Source: Acinetobacter nectaris CIP 110549
GTDB taxonomy: Bacteria > Pseudomonadota > Gammaproteobacteria > Pseudomonadales > Moraxellaceae
Reading direction: 5' to 3'
Length of the DNA stretch: 64,000 bases
Assembly (NCBI RefSeq): GCF_000488215.1
Contig: NZ_KI530734.1
Location: 1-64,000, forward strand
The notes below the pieces were generated by a model. It was given only the letters and a program-made list of their open reading frames with translations, was not told where the DNA came from and ran no database searches. Of the stretch, positions 52,378-62,328 are shown piece by piece. A program made the position numbers and the translations under genes. The first letter of the stretch is position 1. Every line of letters starts with the position of its first letter.

Positions 52378-52620
52378 TTATTTTTCTTCAGCCGCTTTTA
52401 CACGAATACCAAGACCTTTTACTTTCAACGTATTTAAACCTTTAATTGCTTTAACAGCTTCACGGCCATGTGGCATTTCAACAAAACCAAAACCTTTAGA
52501 TTTTCCAGTCGTCTGATCTAAAACGATTGTGCAGCTTTCTACTTCACCATATGGCGCAAATAGTTCTTTAAGCTCTTGCTCATCAATCGATCTTTCTAAA
52601 TTACGGACTAAAATTTTCAT
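52378..52620 (-). CDS. RRM-domain RNA-binding protein
   Basis: An 80-residue single RNA-recognition-motif protein. RNP2 is 'ILVRNL' (3-8) and RNP1 'KGFGFVEM' (about 47-54), both with the aromatic residues that stack on RNA bases. Related to small RRM proteins of cyanobacteria and gammaproteobacteria, some of them cold-linked. RNA target unknown. Confidence 0.92.
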   Translation of the reverse strand: MKILVRNLERSIDEQELKELFAPYGEVESCTIVLDQTTGKSKGFGFVEMPHGREAVKAIKGLNTLKVKGLGIRVKAAEEK

Positions 52621-52680
52621 CTATTTACCTTATATCATGTAAAGAAGTAGTGTATCTCTTCTTTTCTAGGGTTGCCGAGT

Positions 52681-54651
52681 TTAATCTAAATCTATACCAA
52701 AAGAGATCTTTTTTATGGGTTTCTTCTTATTTTCGAAGAATTCTTCTCTTTTATGCACAGTCACATCAAATAAATGGGAAGGCACTTGATTAAAGAAGTA
52801 ACTACTCATATTTCTTCCTTGTTCATCCACCTGATCTATTGCCCATGTGGTTAAATCTTGTTTTGTAAGAATCAATTCATTTTGTGCACGTGTTAAAGCA
52901 ACATATAAAACTCGACGCTCTTCCTCTACCGCATCAAAGTCACCTTGTGCTCTCGCATGTGGATACTGATTTACCGTAAGGTGTGGTACATAACACACTT
53001 TTCTTTCTGTGCCTTTTGCAGAATGAATCGTAATGAGGGTAACAATATCATCATCAGATGCTTTTTCAACTTCTGAGGTTGATATTGGTTCTAAAACATA
53101 GGCTTCTAAGAACTCGCCAACCTGCGCATGCTTTTGTGCCAACTGTTTAACCAGTTTGAAATCTTTTTCCCGACGTGACCAATCTTGCTTTTGATATTTT
53201 TCAGCAAGTTGCTCTTTTAATGCCTCAAAAGCGAGTTCAATACATGCTACAACCTCATGCTGTAACACAGACATTTGTTTTAAAATAAGCAATACGTGTT
53301 GAGGTACTTTGCCATGACGTTCTAAACGATCACAACACTCATTTAATGTTTCATACTTAATTAAATCAACCGTGAGCTTACTTGCACCGACATCGCCAAT
53401 GCCATCCCAAAGCGTAAGAAACCGCATCCATGCAATATCATCTTGAGTATTTGATAATACACGCAACATACTTAGTAGATCTTTCACATGTGCCGATTCT
53501 AACAGTTTCGTACCACCAATAAATCGATAAGGAACTGACATGTTAATAAATGCACGCTCGATATGCCTTGCTGCATAGGCAGACCGAACAAGCACCATAT
53601 GATCACTCCAAGTGACATCATTTTCTTTTTCACGAACAATAAGATCTTGAGCAATCCAATTTGCTTCTTCAAACTCATTCGGAAAAATATGAAACTTTGG
53701 CTGACTATACTGAGATTTTGCAGCAATTAAATGTTTATCGTATTGTATTGGGCTCACATCCAATAACCAATTTGATAAATCTAAAATCCCTTGGGTAGAG
53801 CGATAGTTCTTTTCAAGCGTATATACCGTCGCATCGGGTACATTGTCTTTAAAATGGTGAATGTTTTCAAAATCTGCACCACGAAAACCATAAATAGATT
53901 GTGCATCATCCCCCACACAGAATAATTGACTTTTGCCAATCAGAGGTGACAGCAATGCCCATTGCAATGGATTGGTATCTTGCATTTCATCGACCAAAAA
54001 TGCCGTGCAAAACTGGCTAACCCAATGCACAAGTGCAGGTGAAGATTGCAAGTTAACTGCAACGATACTCAAAATATCATCATAATCTAAAAATGATCGT
54101 TCTTGCTTACGCTGCTCATATGCCTTCATCACTTCTGCAATTTCAGTTTTGAATTCGAGTGCTTCAGGCAAGACTTTTTCTATAGCCACAGACAGCTTAC
54201 ACTGCGTATTTCTTGCAAATGAATATATATCACAAAGTTCAGCAGCCTTAGGCAATACATTGTCTTTACCCTTGCCTCGAATCAAACGAAACATCATGAC
54301 TTGGTCATCACGATCAATAATACTAAAATTTTCTAAGCCAAATGCCTGACGATTACGGCGCAGTAAATACATACAAAATGTATGAAATGTTGAGGCACGT
54401 AACCCCTGTGCAGATTCACCTAGACATTGCTCTACACGTGTTACAATTTCGCTTGCGGCACGGCGAGTAAAAGTCAAAATCTGAATTTGATTTGCAGGTA
54501 TTCCCTGCGAAATAAGATATGCCGCTCTTGCAACAATGGTCTTTGTTTTTCCACAACCTGCACCTGCCAATACAAGACAGTTTTGTGCTGTTGTGGTGGC
54601 TGCCTTATGCTGCTGATCATTCAGCTCAGCCATAAAAGACTCAAAACTCAT
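52681..54651 (-). CDS. UvrD/Rep-family DNA helicase
   Basis: A 656-residue SF1A helicase. Walker A is 'GAGCGKT' (30-36), motif Ia 'ILTFTRRAA', Walker B 'LVDEMQDTNP', motif III 'CVGDDAQSIYGFRG', motif IV 'YRSTQ', motif V 'TIHSAKGTE', motif VI 'LYVALTRAQ'. It is shorter than UvrD (720) and I cannot name the subgroup. The start is ATG 54651 with TAGGG upstream; an open TTG at 54735 would run into the next gene and is rejected. Confidence 0.9.
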   Translation of the reverse strand: MSFESFMAELNDQQHKAATTTAQNCLVLAGAGCGKTKTIVARAAYLISQGIPANQIQILTFTRRAASEIVTRVEQCLGESAQGLRASTFHTFCMYLLRRNRQAFGLENFSIIDRDDQVMMFRLIRGKGKDNVLPKAAELCDIYSFARNTQCKLSVAIEKVLPEALEFKTEIAEVMKAYEQRKQERSFLDYDDILSIVAVNLQSSPALVHWVSQFCTAFLVDEMQDTNPLQWALLSPLIGKSQLFCVGDDAQSIYGFRGADFENIHHFKDNVPDATVYTLEKNYRSTQGILDLSNWLLDVSPIQYDKHLIAAKSQYSQPKFHIFPNEFEEANWIAQDLIVREKENDVTWSDHMVLVRSAYAARHIERAFINMSVPYRFIGGTKLLESAHVKDLLSMLRVLSNTQDDIAWMRFLTLWDGIGDVGASKLTVDLIKYETLNECCDRLERHGKVPQHVLLILKQMSVLQHEVVACIELAFEALKEQLAEKYQKQDWSRREKDFKLVKQLAQKHAQVGEFLEAYVLEPISTSEVEKASDDDIVTLITIHSAKGTERKVCYVPHLTVNQYPHARAQGDFDAVEEERRVLYVALTRAQNELILTKQDLTTWAIDQVDEQGRNMSSYFFNQVPSHLFDVTVHKREEFFENKKKPIKKISFGIDLD

Positions 54652-54722
54652 TGTTGCCCTACCCCAAAATTTTAGTATTACACCGCATAGATTATACCTT
54701 TCACACCACAATCTCCAATCGT

Positions 54723-55478
54723 TTACTGACTCCAACCAATTTCATGTGCTGTTAAATTACCAATTACCGTTTGCTGCAAATTCAGTGGAATTTTACTTTT
54801 TGTTTCAGTAATAGGAATATAACCTGCCATGAGCTCTGCTTGATGTTGTGGTAATCTTGGCTGCTGATTTGGATTTACATATCCTTGTGGGTAAATCGGT
54901 TGCCCTGTGCTTAAATCATATTTATCAGTGGCACCAAATGCATGTAATAACTCATGTGCCATTACCACTTGGTTTTGTTGGTCTTGTCTAATATCTGCAA
55001 ATAAATTCACCACACCTATACGCCCGCGCTCTAACGCCGTAGAGTGCTTCAGTACTTTATATTTATTTGAGTCATAGTAATTTAAATACAATGTGACCGT
55101 CGCATAGCCATCTGTAGACTGTGTTTCCTTCCATGCATAGTAACGGAATTTTAAACTCCACAGAATCGCACTTAAAATACTGCCATGTTCAGGTAGTTCG
55201 GGTGGTAATGTCTTTATTTCACGCCCTATTTTAAATATAAAACTTGTATTTTTATGATAATTTTTTGCACTTGCTGTTAAGTATTCACTTGCCTCTGCAA
55301 AAGACTGTGCATTCAGTTGCTGAATATAGTTTTCAGTATTGTGTGAGCCATCTGCATTGATGGGATGAAGTAACACAACAATGGTTTGATCCCAATTTTG
55401 ATTTAAATCTTTCCATGCTTTTATAGCAACATACCCTAGCACCAAAAGTAGAATAAATACTCTGACCTTTTTCCACAT
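54723..55478 (-). CDS. Membrane-anchored zinc metalloprotease-like protein
   Basis: A 251-residue protein with one N-terminal membrane anchor (about residues 6-21) and a periplasmic body. The extended zinc motif is H175-E176-L-L-H179-A-F-G182-A-T-D185, i.e. HExxHxxGxxD, followed by KYD. This is the metzincin-type arrangement, except that the third ligand is Asp as in snapalysin-like groups. No close family is recognised. It lies 60 bases after topA on the same strand but beyond a terminator. Confidence 0.8.
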   Translation of the reverse strand: MWKKVRVFILLLVLGYVAIKAWKDLNQNWDQTIVVLLHPINADGSHNTENYIQQLNAQSFAEASEYLTASAKNYHKNTSFIFKIGREIKTLPPELPEHGSILSAILWSLKFRYYAWKETQSTDGYATVTLYLNYYDSNKYKVLKHSTALERGRIGVVNLFADIRQDQQNQVVMAHELLHAFGATDKYDLSTGQPIYPQGYVNPNQQPRLPQHQAELMAGYIPITETKSKIPLNLQQTVIGNLTAHEIGWSQ

Positions 55479-55505
55479 AGATTTTGCTCACACCTATGAA
55501 TACAG

Positions 55506-55532
55506 AAAAAAGCCGATCTAAGATCGGCTTTA
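55506..55532 (-). terminator. Terminator after topA
   Basis: Complement AAAGCCGATCTTAGATCGGCTTTTTT: perfect stem AAGCCGATC/GATCGGCTT with a T-run on the minus strand. Seven bases after topA. Confidence 0.9.
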
Positions 55533-55538
55533 AATCAT

Positions 55539-58184
55539 TTACTGTTCAGTCCATTGTCCATCTGTATAGACAAGTCCCCATTTTGTTGTTTTGCCTTCCG
55601 CATTTTCAGAACCGATGTATTGGCTTTGATTTTTTCGGCTAAAACGCACAATCGTTGCATTACCTTCAGGATCTTGATCAGGTGCTTTCAATAAGAATTG
55701 ATACTTCTCATCGAGCTGATCTGCCACAGTACGAAGTTCTGCAACTTTTGGAGCACGTGTTTCACGAATTTTTGGAAATTTACTGGCTGCCAAGAATAAT
55801 CCTGCTGCACCATCTCTCAACACAAAATAATCATCATTTTTGGTTGAACGTACATGTTCCATTTTAATTGGATCGACACGTGGTGGCGCAGGTTGTCCAT
55901 TCTTCAAGACCTTACGGGTATTTTCACATGAAGTACACGCAAAGTATGGTCCAAAACGTCCCGTTTTCAGTTGCATTTCTGCATCACACTTATCACATGG
56001 AATGGTTGGGCCATCATAACCTTTAATTTTGAACTCGCCTTCTTCAACCTCAAAGCCGTCACAATCAGGGTTATTTCCACAAATATGTAATTTACGTCCG
56101 CCATCAATTAAATAACTGTCCATTGCCGTACTACATTTTGGACAGCGGCGTTTTGACATTAAGTCGGCTGTTTCTGCACCTTCATCATCCGATAAAATAG
56201 CCAATGACTCGACAGGTGCAAGATTTAATGTACCCTTACAACGTTCTTTCGGTGGCAAGTTATAACCTGAACATCCCAAAAACACACCCGTTGTTCCTGT
56301 ACGAATCTGCATTGGTCGTTCACACTGTGGACAATGCACATCTGCAACTTCAACAGGTTCATTACGGCGCATACCATCTGCACCTTGTGCAGTGGTTAAA
56401 CGATTTTTAAAATCGCCATAGAACGTATCGAGTAATTCTTTCCAATTGCGATCGCCGACTGCAACATGGTCAAGTTGTCCTTCAAGATCTGCGGTAAACG
56501 CATAGTTCATGAGATTATTAAAACTCTCATTTAAACGCTCGGTAACAATCTCACCCATTTTTTCTGCGAATAAACGACGATTTTCAAGCTTTACATAACC
56601 ACGATCTTGAATAGTTGAAATAATTGCAGCATACGTTGAAGGACGGCCAATACCACGCTTTTCAAGCTCTTTTACCAAAGATGCTTCTGTAAAACGTGCA
56701 GGTGGCTTGGTAAAATGCTGACTCGGATCAAGCTTATTCAGAACGAGTGTTTCACCCACTTGAACCGCTGGTAGTAACACATCATCGTCAGATTTATTCG
56801 CACCACGGACACGTGTAAAACCATCAAATACGAGCGTACGACCTTTGGCTTTTAAATCAATCTCAGATGCCTTGACATGCAATGTAGATGACAAATACTC
56901 AGCAGGTGTCATCTGACACGCAACAAACTGACGCCAAATCAGATCATACAAACGCTGTGCATCACGCTCTGCTCCAGCAAGCTGATCGCCTTTCAAAGCC
57001 ACATTCGATGGACGAATTGCTTCATGGGCTTCTTGTGCACCTGCTTTATTGCCATAACGGTTTGGTTTTGCAGGCAAGTATTTTTCACCATATTCAGCTT
57101 GAATATGATCTCGCACCATATTGACCGCATCATCACTTAAAAAAGTCGAGTCGGTACGCATATAAGTAATAAAGCCTGCTTCATACAGACGTTGAGCCAA
57201 CATCATGGTTTTCTTTACAGAGAAACCAAGACGTGTACTCGCTGCTTGCTGTAGCGTAGACGTAATATATGGTGCACTTGGATTAACCTTAGTTGGCTTA
57301 TCTTCACGCTGTGAAACTTTATATTCAGCCGACTTTAAAATGTCTAAGACGGCATCTGTCTCAGCTTTATTTTTTAGCTTAAGTGTTTTACCTGCGCGCT
57401 TAACCGCTTCAAGACGAATAGCATCTTCTTTTGCTTGTGTGTCTGCAAAGACTTGCCAGTATTCTTCAGGAATAAATGCACGAATTTCACGTTCACGCTC
57501 TACAACCAATTTCACAGCCACAGACTGTACACGTCCTGCCGATAGACCTCGTGCAATCTTCTCCCATAATAATGGGGAAATCATAAAGCCAACCACACGG
57601 TCTAAAAAGCGACGTGCCTGTTGTGCATTTACACGGTCTAAATCTAAGCGTGTCGGTTGTTTAAAAGCTTCTTGAATTGCATTTTTTGTAATTTCATTAA
57701 ATACAACACGATGATAACGAGAGCTATCTCCACCAATCACTTCGCGTAAGTGCCAAGCAATGGCTTCTCCTTCTCTATCCAAATCGGTTGCGAGATAGAT
57801 TTCATCGACTTGCGAAGCCAGCTTTTTAAGCTCTGCCACCACATGTTCTTTACCGGGTAGCACTTCGTAATGTGCATCCCAGTCATGCTCAGGGTCTACA
57901 CCCATACGCTTTACAAGTGCTTGTTGTGCTTTTACGAGTTTTTGGTCTTCTGTCAGCTTTGTTCTTGGTGCCGCCTTTTTTTCAGTTGTTTTATTTGCAG
58001 AACCGCCCGTAGGCAAGTCACGTACGTGACCTACTGAAGACTTAACAATATATTCAGAACCTAAATATTTATTAATTGTTTTTGCTTTAGCAGGCGACTC
58101 CACAATCACTAAAGCGCGTTTTTTTGCAGCCGACTCAGCACTTGCTGTGGTGCGTTTTGATGTGGATCGAGGAGCATTCGCCAT
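55539..58184 (-). CDS. topA: DNA topoisomerase I
   Basis: Type IA topoisomerase that relaxes negative supercoils behind RNA polymerase. The Toprim domain begins '[19 protein letters not shown]' (Glu in VES). The catalytic tyrosine is Tyr341 in '[11 protein letters not shown]'. Three C-terminal zinc ribbons follow: 'CPQCERPM', 'CPKCSTAM' and 'CDKCDAEM'. A Ser/Thr/Lys-rich 25-residue N-terminal extension precedes the Toprim domain. 881 residues (E. coli 865). Confidence 0.97.
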   Translation of the reverse strand: MANAPRSTSKRTTASAESAAKKRALVIVESPAKAKTINKYLGSEYIVKSSVGHVRDLPTGGSANKTTEKKAAPRTKLTEDQKLVKAQQALVKRMGVDPEHDWDAHYEVLPGKEHVVAELKKLASQVDEIYLATDLDREGEAIAWHLREVIGGDSSRYHRVVFNEITKNAIQEAFKQPTRLDLDRVNAQQARRFLDRVVGFMISPLLWEKIARGLSAGRVQSVAVKLVVEREREIRAFIPEEYWQVFADTQAKEDAIRLEAVKRAGKTLKLKNKAETDAVLDILKSAEYKVSQREDKPTKVNPSAPYITSTLQQAASTRLGFSVKKTMMLAQRLYEAGFITYMRTDSTFLSDDAVNMVRDHIQAEYGEKYLPAKPNRYGNKAGAQEAHEAIRPSNVALKGDQLAGAERDAQRLYDLIWRQFVACQMTPAEYLSSTLHVKASEIDLKAKGRTLVFDGFTRVRGANKSDDDVLLPAVQVGETLVLNKLDPSQHFTKPPARFTEASLVKELEKRGIGRPSTYAAIISTIQDRGYVKLENRRLFAEKMGEIVTERLNESFNNLMNYAFTADLEGQLDHVAVGDRNWKELLDTFYGDFKNRLTTAQGADGMRRNEPVEVADVHCPQCERPMQIRTGTTGVFLGCSGYNLPPKERCKGTLNLAPVESLAILSDDEGAETADLMSKRRCPKCSTAMDSYLIDGGRKLHICGNNPDCDGFEVEEGEFKIKGYDGPTIPCDKCDAEMQLKTGRFGPYFACTSCENTRKVLKNGQPAPPRVDPIKMEHVRSTKNDDYFVLRDGAAGLFLAASKFPKIRETRAPKVAELRTVADQLDEKYQFLLKAPDQDPEGNATIVRFSRKNQSQYIGSENAEGKTTKWGLVYTDGQWTEQ

Positions 58185-58212
58185 AATGTTATATCTTTCC
58201 TATCACTAAAAA

Positions 58213-58653
58213 TTAAATTTCTGCTAAAGAAACTAAATACGATTTCATTTGTTCAAGCTGAGTTGCATGAATATCTGCATCCTCATCCCAATAAAGTCCA
58301 ACATAGTTCGACTGCATCTCCACAGCATAAATACCTTTTAAGTCAACTTGAAGATGCTGAAACTTATCTGAACCGTTTACCACAACCAACTGGTTATTTT
58401 CAACACATGCTCGCATGAGTGGCATCGTTGCTTGTGGTAAAAGAATGCTATAAAACGCGACCATACTCACACGCGTTTCTGTCATTTTTGGTATTTTTGT
58501 CCATTCAGGTGCAGGCACCAAACGTGGATGCAGTGACATCTGTCTTGCTTTATCACGCATAATACCAATGGCTTTTTCTCTAGGGTTGATGCGTAAACTA
58601 AAGATAGAACCTGTAACAAACACGATAATAATAATGGCGACCCAAAGACCCAT
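58213..58653 (-). CDS. Conserved hypothetical membrane-anchored protein
   Basis: A 146-residue protein with one N-terminal membrane segment ('LWVAIIIIVFVTGSIFSL'). A short basic stretch follows ('REKAIGIMRDKARQ'), then a beta-rich domain. Not recognised. It lies 28 bases upstream of topA on the same strand and likely shares its transcript. Confidence 0.75.
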   Translation of the reverse strand: MGLWVAIIIIVFVTGSIFSLRINPREKAIGIMRDKARQMSLHPRLVPAPEWTKIPKMTETRVSMVAFYSILLPQATMPLMRACVENNQLVVVNGSDKFQHLQVDLKGIYAVEMQSNYVGLYWDEDADIHATQLEQMKSYLVSLAEI

Positions 58654-58801
58654 TTTTTGTGTTATCTCCCTCTAATGCATTATTAGAGTTACATAAGATG
58701 AATAAAAAAGGCAAGTTTCATATAACATGCAACTCTCGCCGTTAAGGTGTGTATAGTAATATTGAATAACAGATTTTCAATCTTTATTCTTCAAATATCA
58801 C

Positions 58802-59044
58802 TTAATAGTGTGGTGGTCTATTGCTCATTGGATCAAATTCAGCAATGCCTTCTGACAAATCAGAAGCCTCTACACGACGGTATAAAAGCTGCATTTGCTT
58901 TTTTAAATCGGTAATTTCTTGGCTTTGGTGAGCCAACTGTTCATTTAACTGTTCAACTAAATCATCTAAAAATGAAATTCGTACTTGCAAATCTTCGATG
59001 GGTGCGGAAAATGACGCATGATCATCATAAGGTGGTTTAGTCAT
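58802..59044 (-). CDS. slyX: SlyX family protein
   Basis: An 80-residue coiled-coil protein ('ISFLDDLVEQLNEQLAHQSQEITDLKKQMQ') with the family's terminal 'RPPHY'. Function unknown. GGAG lies seven bases before the ATG. It diverges from uup with only 35 bases between start codons. Confidence 0.88.
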   Translation of the reverse strand: MTKPPYDDHASFSAPIEDLQVRISFLDDLVEQLNEQLAHQSQEITDLKKQMQLLYRRVEASDLSEGIAEFDPMSNRPPHY

Positions 59045-59079
59045 TTAACACTCCTCAATTTGAGACACTAGGAAACATT

Positions 59080-60975
59080 ATGGCCTATATTACTTTAAGG
59101 GATGTCCAACTTGCATTTGGTGGGCCTGCCCTCCTCGACGGCGCAAATTTTACATTAGAACGTGGCGAGCGAGTATGTTTAATTGGACGTAATGGCGAAG
59201 GTAAGTCTACTTTACTCAAACTTATTGAGGGAAGCCTTCATGCCGACAATGGGGAAGTTTTGATTCAAAATGGCTTAACTGTTTCAATGTTAACCCAAGA
59301 TGTACCGATGGACTCAGGCAAAGTTGCCGATATCGTCGCTGAAGGTGCAGGTGAAGTTGCTCACGTACTGCAACAGTACAATACTGCAAGCGATGCATGT
59401 GTATTGGGTGACATGGAAGCTTGTGAACGCATGGGTGACTTCCAGCACAAGCTTGACCAAATGGATGGTTGGACGCTTGAAAACAAAGTTAATACAATTT
59501 TAGGTAAAATGGGCTTAGACCCGAATGCCGATTTGGCAGATTTATCGGGTGGTCGTAAACGCCGTGTACTTTTAGCACGCGCACTACTTACACAACCAGA
59601 TATTTTACTACTTGACGAACCAACTAACCATTTAGATGTAGAAAGCATTGAATGGCTAGAAAAATTCTTGCTCGAACAAAACAATCTTACGCTACTCTTT
59701 ATCTCGCATGACCGTTCTTTTGTCGATCACCTTGCTACACGCATTGTCGAACTTGACCGCGGTACATTACGTAGCTTTGAAGGCAACTACTCTCGTTACC
59801 TCGAGCTTAAAGCTCAGCAGCTTGAAGCTGAAGAAAAGCAAAATGCGTTGTTCGATAAAAAACTTGCAGAAGAAGAAGCTTGGATTCGTCAAGGCATTAA
59901 AGCACGTCGTACCCGTAATGAAGGTCGTGTACGTGCATTAAAATCATTGCGTGAAGAATCTAAAGCAAGACGTTCACAGCAAGGTAAAGTCAATATGGGC
60001 GTACAAGAAGCGCAGCGCTCAGGAAAACTGGTCTTTGAGATTGAAAACCTTGGTGTAGATTACGACAACAAATCACTCATTAAAGGCTTCTCTACCGTTG
60101 TGGTACGTGGCGATCGTATTGGTCTTGTGGGTGACAACGGTGTAGGTAAAACCACACTTGTTAAAGCCATTCTTGGTGAAATTGAGCACCATGGTGAAGT
60201 GAAAACAGGTACACAGTTAGAAGTGGCTTACTTCGACCAACTGCGTAACCAGCTTGACCTTGAGAAATCTGTTTCAGACAACGTGTCAGAAGGTTCAGAC
60301 TTTATTGATATTAATGGTCAACGCCGTCATATCTTGAGCTACTTACAAGACTTCTTGTTCTCTCCTGAGCGTTCACGTACACCTGTAAAAGCACTTTCTG
60401 GTGGTGAGCGTAACCGTATTCTATTGGCGAAGCTTCTACTCAAGCCTTCTAACCTCATTGTTATGGATGAGCCAACCAACGACCTAGATATGGTAACACT
60501 TGAGCTACTTGAAGAAATGCTTGCTGAATATAAAGGCACGTTACTTCTAATTAGCCATGACCGTGCATTTATGGATAATGTTGTTACATCTACATGGGTA
60601 TTTGATGGTAAAGGACATATTCAAGAGTACATTGGTGGTTATCAAGACTATCTTGCTCAACGTCCTGAACTCAAAATTGAAGCTGTGAAGAAAGATGCAC
60701 CAAAAGCCAATGCATCGGATAAATCTGCGCAGAAGAAAGTTAAACTGAGCTATAAAGATCAACGTGAGCTTGAGCAACTGCCACAAGAAATGGAACAACT
60801 TGAAGTAGAACAAGCTGAACTGACTGAAAAACTTGCTGATGGTTCTTTATTTATTAAAGATGCAGACGCAGCAACAAAAGCAAGTCAACGTCTTTCAAAA
60901 ATTGAAGAGCTTTTGTTAGAAAAGTTAGAACGTTGGGATACATTAGAAAGTATGGTAAAAGGTCATACTGAATAA
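59080..60975 (+). CDS. uup: ABC-F ATPase Uup
   Basis: Cytosolic twin-ATPase of the ABC-F family. Walker A1 is 'GRNGEGKS' (36-43) and A2 'GDNGVGKTT'; signature motifs 'LSGGRKRRVLLARALL' and 'LSGGERNRILLAKLLL'; Walker B 'LLLDEPTNHLD' and 'IVMDEPTNDLD'. The C-terminal coiled coil ('KKVKLSYKDQRELEQLPQEMEQLE') is typical of Uup. Linked to ribosomes and to precise excision of transposons in E. coli. AGGA lies before the ATG. Confidence 0.95.
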   Translation: MAYITLRDVQLAFGGPALLDGANFTLERGERVCLIGRNGEGKSTLLKLIEGSLHADNGEVLIQNGLTVSMLTQDVPMDSGKVADIVAEGAGEVAHVLQQYNTASDACVLGDMEACERMGDFQHKLDQMDGWTLENKVNTILGKMGLDPNADLADLSGGRKRRVLLARALLTQPDILLLDEPTNHLDVESIEWLEKFLLEQNNLTLLFISHDRSFVDHLATRIVELDRGTLRSFEGNYSRYLELKAQQLEAEEKQNALFDKKLAEEEAWIRQGIKARRTRNEGRVRALKSLREESKARRSQQGKVNMGVQEAQRSGKLVFEIENLGVDYDNKSLIKGFSTVVVRGDRIGLVGDNGVGKTTLVKAILGEIEHHGEVKTGTQLEVAYFDQLRNQLDLEKSVSDNVSEGSDFIDINGQRRHILSYLQDFLFSPERSRTPVKALSGGERNRILLAKLLLKPSNLIVMDEPTNDLDMVTLELLEEMLAEYKGTLLLISHDRAFMDNVVTSTWVFDGKGHIQEYIGGYQDYLAQRPELKIEAVKKDAPKANASDKSAQKKVKLSYKDQRELEQLPQEMEQLEVEQAELTEKLADGSLFIKDADAATKASQRLSKIEELLLEKLERWDTLESMVKGHTE

Positions 60976-60990
60976 GTCTTTTATATATTA

Positions 60991-61014
60991 TAGCTGGCTC
61001 ATTTGAGCTAGCTA
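60991..61014 (+). terminator. Hairpin after uup (weak terminator)
   Basis: TAGCTGGCTC-ATTT-GAGCTAGCTA, ten pairs with one G-T, 15 bases after the uup stop, but without a real T-run. Confidence 0.45.
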
Positions 61015-61038
61015 TAATAATCTCTACAATATACCTAT

Positions 61039-61278
61039 ATGAAAATAATAATCCCAAATTGGTTTAGAAAATTTATCATATTTTATAATATTCTTTTCGG
61101 TTTATGTATAGTCGCAAGCATCTATCTTTACCTTACAGATATTTATAATCACCAACTGATGCTTTCTGAACATATAAAAATGCTGAAACAAATCAGTATA
61201 TTTTCTTTATTTTTTATATTAGGTATAAACTACCGTAAAGTCGATTTATTTATTCAAAAAAAATGGTCAAGCCTTTAA
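61039..61278 (+). CDS. Small membrane protein, hypothetical
   Basis: A 79-residue protein with two membrane segments ('FYNILFGLCIVASIYLYL' and 'ISIFSLFFILGINY') joined by a short polar loop, and basic ends. It is strongly A/T-rich. There is no clear ribosome site, so the call is tentative. Confidence 0.45.
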   Translation: MKIIIPNWFRKFIIFYNILFGLCIVASIYLYLTDIYNHQLMLSEHIKMLKQISIFSLFFILGINYRKVDLFIQKKWSSL

Positions 61279-61337
61279 CTCATTTTTAATACTTGAATAT
61301 CAATATATAATTCCTGTTATATATAAAATGAAATATA

Positions 61338-61670
61338 ATGAATATTATCCAAATTGTTCTCCTTGAGTTTTATCCATCTTGGCTTGCACTTCCACGTGAA
61401 AGAAGACGTGCCTATGCACAAGGGCTTGAAGAAATTATTGCAAAACACCCTGATGTGAAGGTACGTTTTTGTGACTCAGAAGCATTTCCGGGAAGTAATT
61501 TTACAGACTTTTTGATCTGTGAAACTGAGAACTTAAAGTCTTATCATTTTATGTGGGAAGAAATTCGTGACTCCACTCCCTATACACAGGGTTATTTTAA
61601 AATTAAAGATGTGATTATGGGTGCAGAGAATGCTTTCCAAAGTTATGAAAAAGAAAATCTAAACCTCTAA
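61338..61670 (+). CDS. Darcynin-family protein
   Basis: A 110-residue protein that I match from memory to darcynin, a family known from Acinetobacter. The start 'IVLLEFYPSWLALPRERRRAYA' and 'YHFMWEEIRDSTPYTQGYFKIKDV' fit a dimeric ferredoxin-like (ABM-type) fold. Function unknown. No clear Shine-Dalgarno is visible. Confidence 0.7.
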   Translation: MNIIQIVLLEFYPSWLALPRERRRAYAQGLEEIIAKHPDVKVRFCDSEAFPGSNFTDFLICETENLKSYHFMWEEIRDSTPYTQGYFKIKDVIMGAENAFQSYEKENLNL

Positions 61671-61857
61671 CTCCTACTCTAAAACAGAAAACTATAATTT
61701 ATAGTGGGGGTAGCCTCACTATGAAACTCCTTACTTCCTCCTCACTTCATCTCCTAAATAACGTTAACATCGCACCCAAGAGCTTAAAAAAAATCAAGCA
61801 ACATATTGTTTTAAAAAATAAATTAAAATATTTTTTATTTTTAATATTAATTTAATG

Positions 61858-61886
61858 TTAACAATGTATGCAATTATATGTATACT
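61858..61886 (+). promoter_or_regulatory. Promoter of the mini-lipoprotein
   Basis: -35 TTAACA (61858-61863), exactly 17 bases, -10 TATACT (61881-61886). The start near 61893 gives a leader of about 110 bases. Confidence 0.65.
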
Positions 61887-61954
61887 TTATCAACAAGTAG
61901 CATTACTCATGCTTTACACATCTGCTTAATTTTTTAATAAGCAAATAGCTCTCC

Positions 61955-61981
61955 TACTAATTTTAAAGACATAAATTAGTA
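61955..61981 (+). repeat. Perfect hairpin before the mini-lipoprotein RBS
   Basis: TACTAATTT (61955-61963) pairs with AAATTAGTA (61973-61981) around a nine-base loop. It ends ten bases before the AAGGA ribosome site. Confidence 0.75.
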
Positions 61982-62001
61982 AAACTCTATAAGGAAATGA
62001 T

Positions 62002-62124
62002 ATGAAATACTTAGGTATGGTTGTACTAATACTTGGCATTACTGGCTGCACAACTACACATAACGTATCAGATCCAACACATGGAAAAGGTGGATTTATT
62101 CCTCACGATACAAACAGGTCTTAA
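62002..62124 (+). CDS. 40-residue lipoprotein
   Basis: A short gene that automatic calling may miss. The protein starts MKYLGMVVLILGITGCTTTH: hydrophobic core then lipobox L-G-I-T-G-Cys16. A 24-residue mature part 'THNVSDPTHGKGGFIPHDTNR' follows. AAGGA lies six bases before the ATG, and a good promoter lies upstream. Outer-membrane location is likely because residue 2 after Cys is Thr, not Asp. Function unknown; the size resembles entericidin-like peptides, but the sequence does not. Confidence 0.7.
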   Translation: MKYLGMVVLILGITGCTTTHNVSDPTHGKGGFIPHDTNRS

Positions 62125-62328
62125 TCTGCGTACCAATGCTAAAGTGGTTAGAGCTTAATTTTACTCTAGCCATCATGCGTAATCGAATCAATATAATTTA
62201 AATAAACTATAACTCAGCGATATAATATTTTTTATTGATAACTACAGTATATTTATCCACCCCAAATACACTCTTTTAAAATAAATATAAATCATTTAAT
62301 ATTTTCTGCTAAATACAGGATATATAAA

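Larger units (their letters stand above)
61671..62001 (+). other. 331-base A/T-rich gap and lipoprotein leader
   Basis: No gene. It holds a small palindrome ACTATAATTTATAGT (61700-61714 region), a hairpin AGTGGGG/CCTCACT just after it, a promoter (61858-61886), and two hairpins in the resulting leader: TGCTTA/TAAGCA (61923-61943) and TACTAATTT/AAATTAGTA (61955-61981). Confidence 0.65.

Noticed and set aside
54652-54735. 28-residue N-terminal extension of the UvrD-like helicase from TTG
   Set aside because: Would overlap the preceding gene; not helicase-like; the ATG at 54651 has a ribosome site and fits the family start.
57205-57675. 156-codon plus-strand frame
   Set aside because: Antisense to topA; composition follows the complement of topA codons.
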